64,000 nt of DNA from Apium graveolens (GCF_009905375.1 NC_133653.1:65941414-66005413), one strand, 5' to 3'; positions 45,093 through 56,689 are shown, counted from the stretch's first letter. Notes: a model not told the origin generated them from the sequence alone. A program made the numbers and translations.

Positions 45093-45506
45093 CCCAACAT
45101 AGAAGATCATAACCAGACATCCCCTTCCCCAGCTTATACCCTCTACACCACCCTAACAAAAAACCCAGCCTAAACACCCTACCAATAACTGAGAACCCCT
45201 TCCCAAACACACACACACACACTCACATTAAAAAGAGTATAGAGGCATTACTCAAATCTCAACAATCTTTCATGCAAGTTTTGACCCAAGATAGGCAGTT
45301 GCTAAATTCAAACACACAAGCCATATTTAAGCTAGAGGTCCAAGTTAGTCAACTAGAAAACACAATCAGTGAGAGAGAGAAAATTTGTTTCTCCAGTCAA
45401 CTCGAGTCTAATCCTACATTTCATTCAAACCAAAAGTCTCACGAAAATGTGAGCTCTGTCATCTCTCTAAGATCTGGTAATCAATTCAACAATTATTCCG
45501 GTGTCA
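45093..45506 (+). pseudogene. Fragment of an older Ty3 gag (C-terminal part)
   Basis: The plus strand reads SIEALLKSQQSFMQVLTQD, then NSNTQAIFKLEVQVSQLENT, ISEREK and VISLRSGNQFNN. The pattern of a coiled segment followed by a LRSG motif is the C-terminal end of Athila/Tat-type gag. The part before 45225 is Pro/Thr-rich with a CA run at 45212-45226 and contains stops. It is the oldest layer here: the Tekay element and element B both landed in it, and the 75 bp at 20634-20708 are its other side. Confidence 0.6.
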
Positions 45507-45668
45507 ATTAGGAATATGTTGTGAACTTGATGATAAGTTAAACAAAACACCTTAAGAAGATTTAACTTAGTGAAATTTGTAGCTCTCGAAGGATGATATA
45601 ATATAGTCTCGAGGGATGAACTTTATAGTCCCGACGGATGACAACTTGACATCCATCGAGAGTGTAGC
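45507..45668 (+). repeat. 5' LTR of element B, left part
   Basis: Starts near TTAGGAATATGTTGTGAAC; the expected TGT is not clear, so the first bases are altered. It aligns with 2857 onward of element A. It contains TCGAAGGAT, TCGAGGGAT, CCGACGGAT and, on the other strand, ATCCATCGA (45586-45659). It is cut at 45668 by C1; the right part starts at 51885. Confidence 0.75.
45664..45668 (+). repeat. Target-site duplication around C1 (GTAGC)
   Basis: GTAGC precedes the left C LTR (45664-45668), follows the right C LTR (51885-51889), and also precedes the right C LTR (51321-51325). Three copies, rather than two, show that the right side is a rearranged second junction. Confidence 0.75.
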
Positions 45669-46228
45669 TGTTAGGCCTCAATGATACTATAGAAGGGGGT
45701 TGAATATAGTATCTACAATCAATTCGATTATAAACACAAGTATGTAACATAAAACAAGCTTATTCAATATATCAAACTCTGTTACAGTAGGTTTAATCTA
45801 CTCTCTCAGTGATGTATGATATCACTAAGAGCTGCTAGGGTTACAATGAATAATATTCTCATGAATGATAACACATATAGTGTAAACCCTAATCTGTGTT
45901 TATATACTACACAGTTATAAGATATCTCCTAATTGATATGATATGTTCAGTTTCCTAAAATACATGAATCAGAGATTATCTACTGTAGTCCTTTAGCTGT
46001 ATAACTCTCCAAGCATATCTTCATTTGTTTAATCCAGATCCTCTCCTGTAAATCAGTCACTTTTCATCCCTGAAGTGTATCCGTACTTAAGTTCTGATGT
46101 AAGTCCTGATGGCTTAAGTTCTGATAACTTCCCGTCTTCAGTAAGTTCTGATTTCCAGTTAAGTTCTGATAGTAAGTTCTGAAACTAAACAAATCAGATT
46201 AGACATGACATCACAAATATATCTAACA
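45669..46228 (-). repeat. 3' LTR of C1
   Basis: 560 bp; on the minus strand TGTTAGATATATTTG...TTGAGGCCTAACA. Four exact AAGTTCTGAT motifs (plus-strand starts 46089, 46116, 46143, 46161) and near copies lie in U3. They are 180-275 bp upstream of the TATATAAA box (45899-45906, minus strand). The polypurine tract is at 46229-46240. Confidence 0.88.
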
Positions 46229-46372
46229 ATCTCCCCCATCTTTTAAATTATAAAAATATACAAGTTTATAGATTTGATGATGTCAAAAACATTTAAGTAC
46301 AAATGCAATGAGAGTTTATATGCACAACTAAATACAACTTACAGTACATGCAGTTTTTACCAAATTCACTGA

Positions 46373-49300
46373 ATCAGCCTTAATCCATAATAATTCCTTA
46401 CAAAGTCTGATACCAGCTTGGTCTCTGCATTTCTTTTAACTTCAAGTAACTGAGCTTTGACTTACTGTAGTTCTTAATCTTCAGTATCACCAATCTGATA
46501 TATGGCAGCTTTGAGTGCAGAAATTGGATTTCTTTCAAGTCCATCTCCCAGTCTGATTTCCCTTGGATGTGTAGAATCTTTATTATAGCATAAGCATCTT
46601 CCTTTCAGAATTACCTCTACCTTAGCAGAATTCTTCCTCATAGAAATTTCTCTTCCATCATCCTCAGTCATCATTGGAGTATACTTTGTCATTCTTGCCC
46701 AGAAATTCTGAGTAAATCTCTTATTATCTTCAGAATATATTCTGACCATTTCCTGGTAACATCAGAATTTACCTCTAGTAGATAATGAATATATTGGAGC
46801 TCTTCGACAGATTTCTTCAACACATCAGATTCAAATAATCTATAAGTTCTGCCATCAATCAGAAACAAGATCAATTTCTCTTTTACTTCATAATCATCAT
46901 GAGTATCCATCACTACTTGAGCAGAAAACACTTTGTCAAGGTGCTTCTGTATGATCTCTTCAAATGGCTTGTCAGTCAATGTGAATCGATCTCTAATATC
47001 AACTTCTATCCCAGTCTGGAATTTCTCTCTGTCAGAACCTAATCCAGAAGTATCTCTAGCTTGCTTAGCTTTTACCCCAAATGCTGCAAGTTGATTCAAT
47101 ATCTTATTTGTCTTAGGCTGAACTGGAATAGACTTGTTCCATAACAGCTTCTTCTTGTCTTCTAATATTAAGCTGTCTATGTCAACTTGAGCAGTGTCAG
47201 AGGTTGATGTCTTGATGAATTGGTCAGGATTTGCAGTTTCATCTGTAGCTTGTTGTTCTGAAATATCTTCAGGATTTATTAAGTTCTGAACTTCTTCACT
47301 CTGAACAACTTGAGCTATGTCAGAAGTTGTCTTAGATTCTTCTGTCATCGTCTTTCTCTTCAGAGTTTCAATTGTTTCATCTTCAGCAGCAGTATGATCA
47401 AAGACTTGAACCATCTTGCACACAGGATCCATCAGAATTTGAGGAATCATTATCTTCTGTTTCTTGACTGTCTCCCCAAATTTTCCTTTTCCCTTGTCTT
47501 TGAGATCAGTAGTAGTTTAATATCTAGTCCTTGATCTAGGAATCTATGTGGAAGATCTTTCTCTTATCACAATCCCCTTTTCTTTTGGCCTTGGTGGCTA
47601 TTTAGCATCAGAAGCTTTTGACTTGGGTTTGCTCTTCTCACCAGCAAATTTAGCTTCTTCTTCTCTTAATTCCTTTAAATCCACTCCTGGATTATCCTTA
47701 AGGAATAGTCTCTTGGCCAATTTTTCATCAACAGATTGAATTTTGGGATCTTTGTAGAAGAATGTTGCTTTCTTTCCTTTGAATTTCAAAGTCTGCAAAA
47801 ACTTCTGTGACTCTTGGCTTCCAGCTTGGACTATCACATCAGAAGTAGTTGTCAGAACTTGATCATCAGTATTTGAAGTATTAGCATTTATGATCAACAA
47901 AGGAACATCCTGATCTGTTGGCTTTTTTCCTTCTTTATTCCTCCCTTGCATAGAAGATCTATGAGAACTTTTTTAGTTGAGTGAGAATTCTGCTCAGCTG
48001 CTTCCCTTGACTTTGACCTCTTCTCTTTTCAGAGTTTCCATGGTCATCTCCATGATCATCCTTTTTCTTCAGTATTTGGCTTGGTGAGCATTTGGACTTA
48101 ACTACCTTCTCCCCCTTTTTGGAATCATCTGTCTGGAGTAGGGAAAGAAAGAGTTCCACTGAAGATTGGATATCATTTAACTGAGTCTGTTGAGCAGCTT
48201 GATTTTGTAATACCTCATCCAGTTGGGCCTGTTGCTTGTCTTGAACAAGCTCAATAGCATCCACTTTTTCTTGAATTGGTTTGAAAAACCTCTTCCTTTC
48301 TAGATCTTGCATCATGGCTAGCTTATCAGCTTTTTCCTGAAGTTTATCAACCTTTGCATGAGTCGTGGAATGTTGACCTTGTAGAGTTCTTGTACTGAGA
48401 GCAGTGACCTTTAGTTGATGCTTGATGTCAGAACTTGTCAGCAACTCATCAGCTTTTGAAACATGTTCTGTCAGAACATGTAGGTTGGGAATAAAATTAG
48501 AATCATTCCATTTATGCATCCACTCAGCCCCTCTAAAGGTTTCCTCCCATGGAACTGGAACAGCCTCTTCCTCAAACTGGAATAGTGCCTCTTTTCCTGT
48601 AGGCACTGGAGTGTTTACTGGAGCTGACTCTCCAGAACTTGCTAAAATCTCCTCATCATCAGGTAAGACCAAAGTGTGTGTGGCTGTAGGAGACTCTGAA
48701 GCAGTTGCAACTTTGTCTAAATTTTGATCTTCAGTTCCAAGATCAAGAATTGGTGTTGTTGGTATCTCAGCCTTTAAAATTGGAGAAGTAACAAGAGTTG
48801 GCTATTTTGTAGTTGGAGCTTCCAGATATAGAACAGTAGGTGTAACTAATTATGAATATCTATTTCAGGACTTGTCTCTTGTTCTTCAACATCATTTGTA
48901 GCTGTGATTGGAGAGTGAGGTGGAGAAATCACAGATTCTTGTATAGGTTCTGATCTGTGGAGTTCAGGAATTTCAGATTCCTGAATCAGAACTTCTTCAG
49001 CTGCTGGCAGGACTTCAATCATAATAGGTTCTGATGAGATCAAAGATTCCTGATCCCATTCCTCAGCATCTTCAGCATCCTCAGATTGAGTTTGTGCAAT
49101 ATGAACACCTGCTCTCACCTTCCTGAATTTTGATTTTCTAGATGGAGGGGTGACATGATCTGTATCAGAATGTGAAGACATCTTTCTTTTCTGAATACCA
49201 GAAGCTTCAGTTGCTTTCTCCTTCTGAAGAGTTGACTCTTCAGCTTCTTTTGTCACAGGTTCTGATGCAAAAACCTGGACATGTTCTTCCTCATCTGATT

Positions 49301-50371
49301 CATCTCTCAGAATCAGCCTTCTCTTTCTCCTTGGTGAAGATTGAGGAATAGATTTAGCTCTTGAGGTTTTGGGTCTGGAGGATGTGTCAGATTTTACAAC
49401 TGGCACCTTTTGAGAAGTACCAGAGGTTGGTTTGGTTTTGGATTTGGGTCTGGACTGTGAAGTGCTGATAACAGGTGCTGATGTTGGTGGTTGTGAGGTA
49501 GACTGTGGTTGTTGAGTAGTGGATGGTTGTGATGGTGCTACATCAGGGAATATGGTTGTGTAAGTGTCTGGGATAGTGTTGACTAAGAATTGTTTGACAT
49601 ATTGGGGTATTTGGAGAGGTCTTAGTACTTTCTTCTTGTTATTAGCAGATAGCAAGTCAATAAATGCCCATTTATGTAACTTAAAAGGTTCCATTAGGTC
49701 ACTGAACACTTGTGGCTTATCAGAACAACAATAACTATAAATTAATTGACATAACCTAGTAAAATATACTACATTTGCATCTTCCTTCATTCTATCACAA
49801 ATATAGCCTAACACAACAGATGCATAATCAAAATGAGTCTGATTAAGAATTGCATACCCTATTTGTTGACTCATGATTGGAATGGCATCGAAATTGGAAC
49901 ATTTGTTAGCAAAAGTCTTTATGATGCAATCAAAGAAGAAGCTCCATTCCCTCCTTATGTAAGGCCTCTTCAACTGTCCTAGCTTGGACAAGCTTTCTCA
50001 TATCCCAAGCTTGCCATCATGTTCTGAAGAACAAATTCTCCAGGTACTGAGTTGTAAGTGTAGTTTTCAGGCAGATGAAGAGCTTGCCTCACTGTAGTAA
50101 CAGTTACCACATACTCATCTTCTCCTGATGAGAAAATGATGCTTGGAGATCCAGTTTCACCTCCATCATCATAGTTACCATTCTTCCAGAACTCCAGCAC
50201 TTGTTTACCAGAGATAGCTTGAGGTTGGGTCAGAGCATACCCAATCTCACTGTGAACCAAGAAATCCTGAACAAAGTGAAGTTCTAAAGGAGCTTCATCC
50301 TTGTTCAAGATAGCAGAGTAGTTGTTTGGGACAAACTTAGCTCCAATAAAAATAATATCCTTTGGTGCCAT
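46373..50371 (-). pseudogene. ORF3 of C1 (broken)
   Basis: The ATG at 50371 gives MAPKDIIFIGAKFVPNNYSA. The N-terminal domain continues after a frameshift near 49985 with YIRREWSFFFDCIIKTFANK, then SNFDAIPIMSQQIGYAIL and VVYFTRLCQLIYSY. These match the RKEWSF...FDAI...YYARF pattern of A. A Ser/Thr/Glu-rich, Lys/Arg-rich middle, a coiled coil near 48080-48400 (KVDKLQEKADKLAMMQ) and a C-terminal domain follow (EVKEKLILFLIDGRTYRLFE, SVEELQYIHYLLEVNSDVTR). Several frameshifts and stops break it. TCAGAACTT motifs lie in the coding region at, for example, 47852, 48428 and 48986. No membrane segment is seen. The full product would have been about 1300 residues, somewhat shorter than that of A. Confidence 0.75.
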
Positions 50372-50459
50372 TTCTGTTGGAAAATCAAGTGAAAATTTTG
50401 TGTTTGCAAAGTGTTTGATAAAATGCCTATAAGAGAACGACAGAAAATAAGAGAGTAAG

Positions 50460-50466
<7 letters not shown>

Positions 50467-50490
<24 letters not shown>
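50467..50490. repeat. GA microsatellite in the C1 leader
   Basis: A run of GA dinucleotides (CT on the coding strand), part of a pyrimidine-rich leader. Confidence 0.8.
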
Positions 50491-50510
50491 TAATAGAGTA
50501 AAAGAGTGGG

Positions 50511-50532
50511 TAAAAGATTGTATAATCTTTTA
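50511..50532. repeat. Inverted repeat at the presumed ORF3 transcript start (C1)
   Basis: TAAAAGATT and AATCTTTTA separated by GTAT. The same arms with loop GTAA are at 63580-63601 in C2, again just downstream of the TATA box. Confidence 0.6.
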
Positions 50533-50539
50533 TCTCTGA

Positions 50540-50547
50540 TATTTATA
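50540..50547 (-). promoter_or_regulatory. TATA box of C1 ORF3
   Basis: TATAAATA on the minus strand, 169 bp before the ATG at 50371. The matching C2 box is 160 bp before its ATG. Confidence 0.55.
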
Positions 50548-51237
50548 CTCTGCACATGGTAACGTCTCTTTTGAATTAGAACCGGCAGCTTTTACACTTG
50601 GCAGCTTGTAATCAGTCAAAACATAAATAGTGGGCACAGTAAATATGCAGTAATTATTGCACACCTGCACATACCAAAACCAACACGCAACCCACTAACA
50701 AATGATTATGACTGTTTTTATCTCAAATAATTATTTTTCCGAGAAATATAACCGTTACAGTAAATACCAAAAATAAGTCAAGTAAATAAATAATGCCACG
50801 CAATCATCAGGATTTGCATCAGAACTTGGCTATTATCAGAATTAAACGGTCATCAGAACATGGCTTCTGTACTCAAAAAGTGAATGACTGTTTCTGTGTT
50901 TTTTTTCCAGACAAATACTGACTGGTTTCTTTAGAGTTTAATCATCAGAACATAATCAGAACTTGTCCTCAGAATTTATGCAAATAATACTTAACTGTTT
51001 ATCAAAAACAAGTTAATCACCACAGTAATTTTCATCATTCATATGGAGTGATAGTGTGTGTATGTGCAAATGATCAAATAAAGATTAAAGTCTGATAAAC
51101 TTTAGTATATCTTAGAAATAAGACATAACTAAGAAAAATGCTTAAAATCTGTCTTGAATTGTGCAGTCTACTATAAAATAAATTTATGCAAGAATCTACC
51201 TCAACTGTTTGTGCTTATTTTATGCATCTTTTGAACT

Positions 51238-51325
51238 TCATAGTCCCGACGGATCTAATATAGTCTCGACGGATGAACTTTATAGTCCCGACGGATGACA
51301 ACTTGACATCCATCGAGACTGTAGC
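51238..51325 (+). repeat. Duplicated piece of B-family LTR inside C1
   Basis: About 88 bp matching 45600-45668 (TAGTCTCGACGGATGAAC, then TATAGTCCCGACGGATGAC and so on up to GTAGC), fused to C1 upstream sequence at about 51237. It marks an illegitimate recombination junction. Confidence 0.75.
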
Positions 51326-51884
51326 TGTTAGGCCTCAATGATACTATAGAAGGGGGTTGAATATAGTATTTACAATCAATTCGATTATAAACACAAGTAT
51401 GTAACAGAAAATAAGCTTATTCAATATATCAAACTCTGTTACAGTAGGTTAAATCTACTCTTTCAGTGATGTATGATATCACTAAGAGCTGCTAGGGTTA
51501 CAATAAATAATATTCTCATGAATGATAACACATATAGTGTAACCCTAATCTGTGTTTATATACTACATAGTTACAAGATATCTCCTAATTGATATGATAT
51601 GTTCTATTTCCTAAAATACATCAATCAGAGATTATCTACTGTAGTCCTTTAGCTGTATAACTCTCCAAGCATATCTTCTTTTGTTTAATCCAGATCCTCT
51701 CCTGTAAATCATCCGCTTTTCATCCCTAAAGTGTATCCGCACTTAAGTTCTGATGTAAGTCTTGATGGCTTAAGTTCTGATAACTTCCTGTCTTCAGTAA
51801 GTTCTGATTTTCAGTTAAGTTTTGATGGTAAGTTCTCAAACTAAACAAATTAGATTAGACATGATATCACAAATATATCTAACA
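51326..51884 (-). repeat. Right C-family LTR (behaves as a solo LTR)
   Basis: 559 bp, related to 45669-46228 but about 4-5 % different by eye. It lies between two pieces of B LTR with GTAGC on each side, and no primer site is next to it. Confidence 0.8.
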
Positions 51885-52563
51885 GTAGCTTATGTAACAA
51901 ATAAGTATTGTAGCACATTTCTGCAAACAACATGTTATAGTCTAGTAGATTGTATAGGGTTATCTAAGTGATGTTGACTACTAGATTGATATGCAGAATA
52001 GGTTTACCAATTGTAAATATGAGGTGTCTTGTAATTATGTATAAATGAAATAGAGTCGAGTGGCAGATAGACCCCCGACAGATGATCTAAAAGCCTCCCG
52101 ATGGATGATCAACAAAGCTCCCTACGGATAATCATCAAGACTCCTGACGGATGACATACATAGTCCCGACGGATGAACAAATTCAAAATAGCTGTTGATA
52201 GTGACAACACAGTCACATGTATTTGGTGTTTACAAAAAGGAATGTGGCAACCTGTTAAGCAGGATTTTGAGAACAAAGAAGCATTACCATTTCCATGCAA
52301 ATATGAAGATATTCAAAGATGCTGGAATAGAGTAGTGAAGTAGCATGGAATTAGACTAGATATTTTTTGTTTTATTATCTTGTCTTACTGACATGTGAAC
52401 TTGGTGATATATAAACCATGTGTAGCAAGTAGAATAATTAACTAAGCAAATACATTTTCCAGAGAAATATATTAAGCTGTATTCTGTAAGAATTTCTCTG
52501 TAGTTTGTTTGTTCAACTTGTAAAGTAGCCGTGAGCTATTCAAAACTTCACAGAGTTCTCAAA

Positions 52564-52594
<31 letters not shown>

Positions 52595-52805
52595 CTGGTG
52601 GATACATTCAAATCCACCAGAAAGTTTTAAAACCTGTGTTTTATTACTTAGTGTTTTGATTTCAATTATCTTTTTATTTCGCACTACTGCAAATCAAACA
52701 TTGTTTTATGTATTAAGTTAGAACTGTTTTAAAATCTTGAAAAGAAGCCAGAATTACATTCAACCCCCCTTCTGTAATTCTTGTTGTATTGTTAGGGAAT
52801 AACAA
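51885..52805 (+). repeat. 5' LTR of element B, right part
   Basis: Continues the B LTR from the C insertion site to TAGGGAATAACA at 52805. The cluster at about 52070-52168 has degenerate copies (CCCGATGGATGA, CTACGGATAA, CTGACGGATGA, CCCGACGGATGA) where A has its TCAACGGAT array. An (AT)n run lies at 52567-52594. Confidence 0.82.
52567..52594. repeat. AT microsatellite in the B LTR
   Basis: 28 bp of AT repeats. Element A has only a short ATATATAT-like stretch at the matching place, so this grew within B. Confidence 0.85.
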
Positions 52806-52807
52806 TT

Positions 52808-52819
52808 GGTATCAGAGCA
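52808..52819 (+). other. Primer binding site of element B
   Basis: TGGTATCAGAGC, two bases after the LTR end, initiator tRNA-Met type, as in A. Confidence 0.88.
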
Positions 52820-52864
52820 AGCTCTTGAAGTACAAAGAATGTAAAGATCACAACATATAACAAG

Positions 52865-54844
52865 ATGAACAAAAAGGATGTTGGAGTTAAAATTCTATTT
52901 TTTGACAAAGATAATTATCACCACTGGAAGGTGAAGATGCACCTACATCTTCTTTCCCAAGATGAGGCCTATGTGGACTGCATAGGGAGAGGTCCTCATG
53001 TACCAATGAGAGCTGCAACTGGCAATGAACCATCTGTTCCAAAACCTAGGCATGAATGGTCAGACCCTGATATTGAGCAAGTCAAGAAGGATAAGAAGAC
53101 CATGAACATATTGTTCAATGGAGTTGATGGTGTTATGTTTGATAAAATCATTAACTGTAAAACAGCCAAAGAGGTTTGGGACACAATATAGATCATATAT
53201 TATGGTACTGAGCAAGTAAGGGAGAACAAGATGCAACTCCTGATTCAGCAATATGAGCATTTCCACTGTGAAGACAGTGAGTCACTCACTGATATATTTA
53301 GTAGATTTCAAAAACTACTAAATGCTCTAAAGCTGTATGGAAGAGTCTATCAAACAAAAGATTATAACCTCAAGTTCCTTAGATCTCTCCCAAAAGAGTG
53401 GAAGCCAATGACAATCTCATTGAGAAATTCACGGGATTACAAGGAGTTTACCTTGGAGAGATTGCATGGCATCCTGAAAACCTATGAGCTTGAAATAGAG
53501 CAAGATGAAATGATGGAGAAAGGAAGGAAGAAAGGAGGCTCCATAGCTCTGGTTGCTGAGTTAGAAAAGGAGAAAGAGATGAAGGTAGAAGCTATTGAGT
53601 CTACTTCAAATGTTTGTGAAAGTAAGGGTAAAGGGCTAGTAGCTGAAAATGAAGATTAGTTGAGCCAAGATGACATGGATGATATTGATGAACATCTAAC
53701 ATTCTTATCCAGGAGGTTTGCCAAGCTCAAATTCAAGAAGAATTTTGGAGCAGCCAAGCCAAACAGAAACATGGTTGATAAGTCAAAATTTAAGTGTTTC
53801 AAATATGACTTGGCGGGTCATTTTTCCAGTGAATATAGAAAGTCTGATTCCAGCAAAAAGAAGTTTGAGCCTGTTGATTATAAACAGAAATACTTTGAGT
53901 TGCTCAAACAAAATGAAAGGGCTTTCATCACACAGGAGAATGACTGGGTTGCAGATGGATTGGATGAAGATGAAGAAACAAGCTATGTCAATCTATCCTT
54001 AATGGCCAAATCTGATAAAACCGAAACAAGTTCTTCAAGCAATCAGGTAATCACCACTAACCTAGCACATTTATCTAAAGCTGAGTGTAATGATGCAATA
54101 AATGATATATCCACAGAATTATATCACCTGCGTGTTACTCTTAAGTCCCTCACTAAGGAAAATGCTAAAATTAAAGAAAACAATTTGTTTTTAAGTGAGA
54201 GGAATAATGTGCTAGAGTCTCAGTTTATTAAATTTGAGAAATTGAGAATTGAGTGTAAGATTGCTAAGGATGAATTAAGTGAGTCCTTGAAGAAAGAAGA
54301 GATTTTAAAGAAGCAGTTTGAATGAGAACATTAAACGACTAAGTCATGTAAATTATCTAGAGATGTTCATACTCAAATCAGTAAAGTTCAAGGTATTGAG
54401 TCCTTTTGTGATGCAGCCTAGAAGAAGAGTAAAGAGAAGCTTGAGTCCAATTTGGGTGAAGGATTATTGACAGATGTGGACTCGACGGATGATGAAAATC
54501 ATACGTCGGATGATAAAAAGGATTCTCCGTCGAGAGACAAGGAGCCACATCTGTCTGCTGTGAGTAAACGAGTTAGCAAAGCTAAGCTTGCTAAGTTGAA
54601 TGAGAAATATGGATCAGTTTCTAAAAACTTTATTCCAGGAGAATCAAGTCAAGTCAGAAAAGAAAAGATAGTTAATGTTGGTCATCTGTCTATGAAGCAG
54701 TTGAATGACATATTAGAAAAGATTGAGGTTAAAACAAAAGCTAAAAGGAAAAATAATAGAAATGGGAAAGTAGGAATCAACAAACATAACAACTACACAC
54801 CTGATAAATATGCACCAAGGAAAATCTGTGTTAAGTGTAGTAGT
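52865..54844 (+). pseudogene. gag: Gag of element B, first part (broken)
   Basis: Starts MNKKDVGVKILFFDKDNYHH and aligns with the gag of A throughout. TAG at 53189-53191 follows AKEVWDTI, TAG at 53657-53659 follows AENED, TGA ends the frame at 54325, and another stop occurs near 54420. The CCHC knuckle has lost cysteines (CFKYDLAGHFSSEY). The segment 54482-54533 carries TCGACGGAT-type motifs at the place where A has TCAACGGAT. The second knuckle (ICVKCSSY) is cut at 54844 by the Athila solo LTR and continues at 56279. Confidence 0.85.
54840..54844 (+). repeat. Target-site duplication of the Athila solo LTR (GTAGT)
   Basis: GTAGT at 54840-54844 and 56274-56278. Removing the LTR and one copy restores the gag sequence order seen in element A. 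Confidence 0.85.
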
Positions 54845-56273
54845 TATTGAGTGGCATTTATGATACTTTATAATGCTCTAATAAGCTTTGGATTGGTGCA
54901 TTTATACTCAAGTTGTTAAGTGTTTTAACGTGTTTTCTAGTGTTTTTGCATTTCAGGCATTAATCTGTGAATCAGGTGAATTAGCATTATTTTGGTGCTA
55001 ATATGGTGTTTAGGTGGTGCTAGAATAAAAGCTCGTTGAATCCGGCTCAAAGCTGCAAGATAAAGAAAAAGGAAAGAAGCTATTTCTGGCAAAAGCCCAG
55101 CGCGCCCGCGCTGAACAAGCACGCGGCCACGCCGAAGTACAGAAAGCCAGTGCATCCACGCTGATGAAGCGCGCGGCCGCGCCGTGTCGGGATAATAAAA
55201 TCTTGATTCTTTTACAATTCTATTTTATGGAATCCTGGGTTGATTGGAATGCTATATATTGATAACTCAATATCATTTTTTATAAGGAGACTTACCAAAG
55301 CACAAGGAGAAGACGACAAGAGACCTATAGCACAATTCAACAAAGGCGAAGACGATCTAGTTTATTCTTGTGAATCTTTATTTTGAGTTGTAATCTTGGA
55401 TGCTCATTTCTTGTTTTGTTGAACCTATACTCTTGTTTGTACTTGGTTTTAATTATTCGTTATAAAGACTACATTTTATATACCATGCTTTCATCAGAAC
55501 CCACGTTGATGATGAGTCTAATTATGGGCTAGTCATTATCATGGGGTTCTAGCGGATTTATTTATAGATTTCTTTAGTTAAATTGTTTGATGCCTTAGTA
55601 TGTGGTGATTGTACGATATCCTAGTATTGGTTGTGCATATTTGTCTTATAAGATAGTGTGTTAATTCTTAATGAAGCGAAAGTGAACTTAAGGATTTAGA
55701 ACTTGCCATGCTAGCATAGGTTCGTGTATTGTCATGCATGATTTATAGGTAATTTTAACCATCTTACTTGCCCAATGTAATCAAGATAGATAACTTGTGC
55801 TTAAACCGTTATGTTGTCAAATTCTATAGACATATAGGGTCTTAATATAATTGGTGTCTATTCAGCTTCTATCTCTTTTGTGGATGTCTGGTAGTATGAT
55901 ACTCGTGCAACAAAAGTTGGTGTTTATTAGTTTCGTGTTATCTATTTAGTATCATCACCATTGCATGCTAAGGTTAAGATCAATAAGGCTATTGAATGAA
56001 GTATTTAATAAAGCTAGAATCCCATGTTTGTCATACTTATTAATTTAATTAATCTTATTCTCGTAGTTATAATTATTAGTTTAGTTCTTAGTTATAAACG
56101 ATCTCAATTAGTTATCGTCTTAGCATTGAATAATAACCATACATCGGTGCTTATGTGTGTGAATTAATTAGTTAACCAATACAGTCTCTATGGGAACGAA
56201 CTAGAAAAGATTCTATACTACTTGCGAACTCGTATACTTGCGTGTATTATTAGGGCGTGTTTAGAGACTAACA
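54845..56273 (+). repeat. Solo LTR of the Athila family
   Basis: 1429 bp, TATTGAGTGGC...GACTAACA (the first TG is now TA). It matches the LTR at 19172-20633 in the opposite orientation. It has the GC-rich motif island (about 55098-55190, for example CAGCGCGCCCGCGCTG) and, about 60 bp after it, TATATATT (55253-55260). It is flanked by GTAGT duplications. It is left after LTR-LTR recombination. Confidence 0.9.
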
Positions 56274-56689
56274 GTAGTGTTAATCATTTATCTGTTAATT
56301 ACAAACTTGTTATGCCTACTCCCATGTCTACACCCTCTTCTTTTCCCAACATGACAACCATGCCTATGAATGCTATGTCTACTCAGAATATGAATGCACA
56401 ACTTGCTAATATGCCATTTGCACCTAATCCTTATTATGTTGCATTTAGTATGCCTCAAATGCCATTTAGCATGCCTTACTGGAATAACATGTTTGCAAAT
56501 AGCATGCCTTTTTATGTAAACCAAAATTTGCATGATAATTCTGTTTTAATGACTTGTTTCAAAGCTTCAACTCAAATGACTAAGGATGAATATGAAATTC
56601 CCAAGTCAAATGAGATCAAACCCAAGAAACCAAAGAAGAAATCTAACAAGGCAGGATCCAAGGAAACTTGGGTACCAAAATCAACTTGA
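56274..56689 (+). pseudogene. gag: Gag of element B, C-terminal part
   Basis: Continues the second zinc knuckle (SVNHLSVNYK, final Cys now Tyr). It then has the Met/Pro/Asn-rich tail (NMNAQLANMPFAPNPYYVAF, MPYWNNMFANSMPFYV) and the basic end KETWVPKST before TGA at 56687-56689. It aligns with residues about 670-808 of the A gag. Confidence 0.85.

Larger units (their letters stand above)
50372..51237 (-). promoter_or_regulatory. Upstream region of C1 ORF3
   Basis: 866 bp without a gene. It holds a (GA)n run (about 50467-50490), a 9-bp perfect inverted repeat (50511-50532), a TATAAATA box (50540-50547) and TCAGAACTT motifs at 50819 and 50956 with near copies at about 50850 and 50944. The layout (motif, TATA, hairpin, leader, ATG) recurs in C2. 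Confidence 0.55.
45669..51884 (-). mobile_element. C1: Ty1/copia derivative with LTRs and ORF3 but no gag-pol
   Basis: On the minus strand: an LTR (51884-51326), a short piece of B-family LTR (51325-51238), an upstream regulatory region, a broken ORF3 (50371-46373), a GGGGGAGAT polypurine tract and the 3' LTR (46228-45669). There is no gag, pol or primer site. Because sequence from the B LTR sits where the primer site should be, the right LTR is not the natural 5' LTR of this copy. The left and right LTRs differ at about 25 of 560 positions by eye. Confidence 0.75.
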
